Part shown: positions 6,565 through 6,606 of the stretch, piece after piece
Position numbering within the stretch: position 1 is the stretch's first letter
Layout: every line of letters begins with the position of its first letter
Assembly: GCA_964458125.1 (NCBI GenBank)
Contig: CAYWHE010000226.1
Span: 1-6,606 of the forward strand
DNA: 6,606 bases
Direction: 5' to 3'
Source: CAYWHE01 sp964458125
GTDB lineage: Bacteria > Bacteroidota > Bacteroidia > AKYH767-A > OLB10
Notes under the pieces: generated by a model
What the model was told of the DNA's origin: nothing
What the model saw: the letters and a program-made list of their open reading frames with translations, nothing else
Database searches by the model: none
Position numbers and translations under genes: made by a program

Positions 6565-6606
6565 ACTATTTTAATTTACATTTATCCAAGAACCGTTATT
6601 TAAAAA

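Overview
The window looks like chromosomal DNA from a member of the Bacteroidota. The protein sequences resemble that phylum. None of the starts has a Shine-Dalgarno sequence at the usual spacing, and four of the five genes have a TAnnTTTG element (the -7 box of the Bacteroidota primary sigma factor) close upstream. Placement below phylum, perhaps class Bacteroidia, is only a guess. The genes look like housekeeping or general cell-envelope functions. I see no insertion sequence, CRISPR array, tRNA, rRNA or phage gene.

Layout from left to right. Positions 1-942 (minus strand) hold most of a periplasmic adaptor (membrane fusion protein) of an RND-type efflux pump. It is open to the left edge, so its C-terminus is missing. 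Positions 943-1245 are a divergent intergenic region with a likely promoter on each strand and an inverted repeat across the plus-strand one. Positions 1246-2559 (plus) are rimO, the radical-SAM methylthiotransferase for ribosomal protein S12. Positions 2560-3022 are a 463-base gap with a possible terminator hairpin, a promoter box near its right end and no confident gene. Positions 3023-4801 (plus) encode a full-length ABC exporter with fused membrane and ATPase domains. Positions 4975-5958 (plus) encode the C-terminal half of a split transketolase. Positions 6016-6564 (plus) encode an ECF-type sigma factor. The last 42 bases hold nothing recognisable.

The genes do not form one pathway. The adaptor is transcribed away from the rest and probably belongs to an efflux operon continuing left. 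rimO, the exporter and the transketolase half each seem to have their own promoter. The sigma factor has no recognisable -7 box and starts 57 bases after the transketolase stop, so it may be read from the transketolase transcript.

I found no clear undescribed system. The points most worth checking are the transketolase C-half without its N-half partner beside it, a 13-base stretch just before the sigma factor start that matches the Bacteroidota 16S rRNA 3' end as I remember it, and the inverted repeat spanning the likely rimO promoter.
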